A DNA stretch of 64,000 nt from Pseudoalteromonas shioyasakiensis (GTDB taxonomy: Bacteria; Pseudomonadota; Gammaproteobacteria; Enterobacterales; Alteromonadaceae): contig NZ_LRUE01000005.1 of NCBI RefSeq assembly GCF_001550135.1, positions 62,001 to 126,000 of the forward strand, given 5' to 3'. The position numbers and the translations under genes are program-made. The notes under the pieces are model-generated. The model saw only the letters and a program-made list of their open reading frames with translations. It had not been told where the DNA came from and made no database searches. Shown here in pieces: positions 63,278-64,000 of the stretch (position 1 is the stretch's first letter; the number at the start of each line of letters is the position of its first letter).

Positions 63278-63625
63278 TTAAACACCCCATAAAACGATTA
63301 GACCAATTGCTACGTAAGCAACAGCCATAAGGTTTAATACAAAGCCTAAAACAGCACGTAATTTAGCGCATTTAACATAGTCAGTAAGAACTTGCCAAAG
63401 GCCGATACGGGTGTGAACCATAATGCAAACTAGGGTAATTAAGGTGAACCCTTTCATTGCTAGGTTAGAGAATAGGCCTTGCCAGGCTTCGAAAGTGACT
63501 TCTGGCGTACATAAAAAATAGCCGATAATAAAAATCGCGTAAGCGCTGATTATTAATGCTGTTGCACGTAGTGATACGAAATCTTGTACACCATCACGTT
63601 TAAGAGTTGCTTGATTTAAAACCAT
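63278..63625 (-). CDS. sdhD: Succinate dehydrogenase membrane anchor subunit
   Basis: The 115-residue protein has three membrane helices (ATALIISAYAIFIIGYFLC, FTLITLVCIMVHTRIGLWQV with the haem-region histidine, and FVLNLMAVAYVAIGLIVLWG). I start at ATG 63625, seven bases after AGGAG; this overlaps the end of sdhC by about 10 bp. It anchors SdhAB and forms the quinone site with SdhC. Its stop abuts the sdhA GTG. Confidence 0.92.
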   Translation of the reverse strand: MVLNQATLKRDGVQDFVSLRATALIISAYAIFIIGYFLCTPEVTFEAWQGLFSNLAMKGFTLITLVCIMVHTRIGLWQVLTDYVKCAKLRAVLGFVLNLMAVAYVAIGLIVLWGV

Positions 63626-63999
63626 ATCCACACTCCTGCTAGAATTGCAGCTACAACACCTAAAGCTAATGCAACTTTAGCGCTGAAGTTACCTGATTCA
63701 AGTTCTTCCCAGTGACCCATGTCCATAATGATATGACGGATACCACCGATTAAGTGATACGCCAATACAGAAATGGTGCCCCATGCTATGAATTTGGCAA
63801 TGAATCCGCTGAACAGACCCTTGACGAATTCAAAACCTTCTGCAGAAGAAAGAGACTCAGACCAAGCCCAAATGACAAACGTTAAAGCAAAAAATAATGC
63901 AACACCGGTGACGCGGTGAAAAATTGATGCTTTAGCCGTTGCCGGCATAGATATAGTTGTTAGATCTAGATTTACAGGTCTTTGCTTTTTCACAGTTAC
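63616..63999 (-). CDS. sdhC: Succinate dehydrogenase cytochrome b556 subunit, probably cut by window edge
   Basis: The frame contains KKQRPVNLDLTTISMPATAK and IFHRVTGVALFFALTFVIWA, the SdhC start pattern, a haem ligand region AYHLIGGIRHIIMDMGHWEE, and a last helix (LGVVAAILAGVWIWF). A GTG at 63993 could start it, but there is no ribosome site in the seven bases left and the E. coli protein has several residues before VKKQRPVNLDL. The true start is therefore probably just outside the window. First gene of sdhCDAB. Confidence 0.9.
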   Translation of the reverse strand, partial: VTVKKQRPVNLDLTTISMPATAKASIFHRVTGVALFFALTFVIWAWSESLSSAEGFEFVKGLFSGFIAKFIAWGTISVLAYHLIGGIRHIIMDMGHWEELESGNFSAKVALALGVVAAILAGVWIWF

Positions 64000-64000
64000 T

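Overview
The window looks like chromosomal DNA of a marine gammaproteobacterium of the order Alteromonadales, most likely Pseudoalteromonas. The grounds are moderately AT-rich DNA, protein sequences close to that group, a liu-type leucine degradation module ending in a succinyl-CoA:3-ketoacid CoA-transferase, intergenic heptamer repeats, and the gene order gyrA/ubiG next to nrdAB-yfaE. This assignment is from recall, not from a search. No rRNA, tRNA, CRISPR array, complete insertion sequence or prophage was seen.

Layout. 1-2.1 kb: end of a leucine/ketone-body operon (mvaB-type lyase, scoA, scoB). 2.4-9.0 kb: an accessory stretch with a LysR regulator, small exported proteins, three paralogous exported TPR-like proteins sharing one upstream architecture, a predicted exported zinc metallopeptidase and a three-domain methionine sulfoxide reductase. 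9.2-16.4 kb: exported M17 aminopeptidase, 5-oxoprolinase subunits PxpB/PxpC, asparagine synthetase and a BCCT transporter. 16.5-23.9 kb (minus strand): DnaQ-like exonuclease, CBS/cNMP/DUF294 protein, RND efflux pump with adaptor, and a glycine-zipper lipoprotein. 24-27.4 kb: trhO, a DEAD-box helicase and a CvfB-like S1 protein. 27.4-30.1 kb: a heptamer repeat, then an island of small orphan genes resembling immunity or accessory proteins, with one probable remnant.

30.4-40.6 kb (minus strand) is a conserved housekeeping block: gyrA, serC-aroA, cmk, rpsA, ihfB, lapA-lapB, pyrF. 40.8-46.4 kb (plus) carries ubiG-gph and nrdA-nrdB-yfaE. The region before nrdA holds two pairs of NrdR-like boxes, each spaced 31 bp, and a perfect DnaA box. 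46.4-54 kb has a YaeQ-like protein, a ZnuD-like TonB receptor preceded by two Zur-like palindromes, glnS, a lineage-restricted unknown protein, and argA preceded by two ARG-box-like sites 21 bp apart. 54.1-64 kb (minus) is the TCA block sdhCDAB-sucAB-sucCD, whose first gene runs off the window edge.

The most interesting signals are the exported TPR-like paralogue family with its constant-spacing upstream element, the orphan-gene island at 27.6-30 kb, and several regulatory sites read directly from sequence (NrdR, DnaA, Zur, ArgR). No confident case can be made for a wholly new multi-gene system. The paralogue family is the best candidate for undescribed biology.
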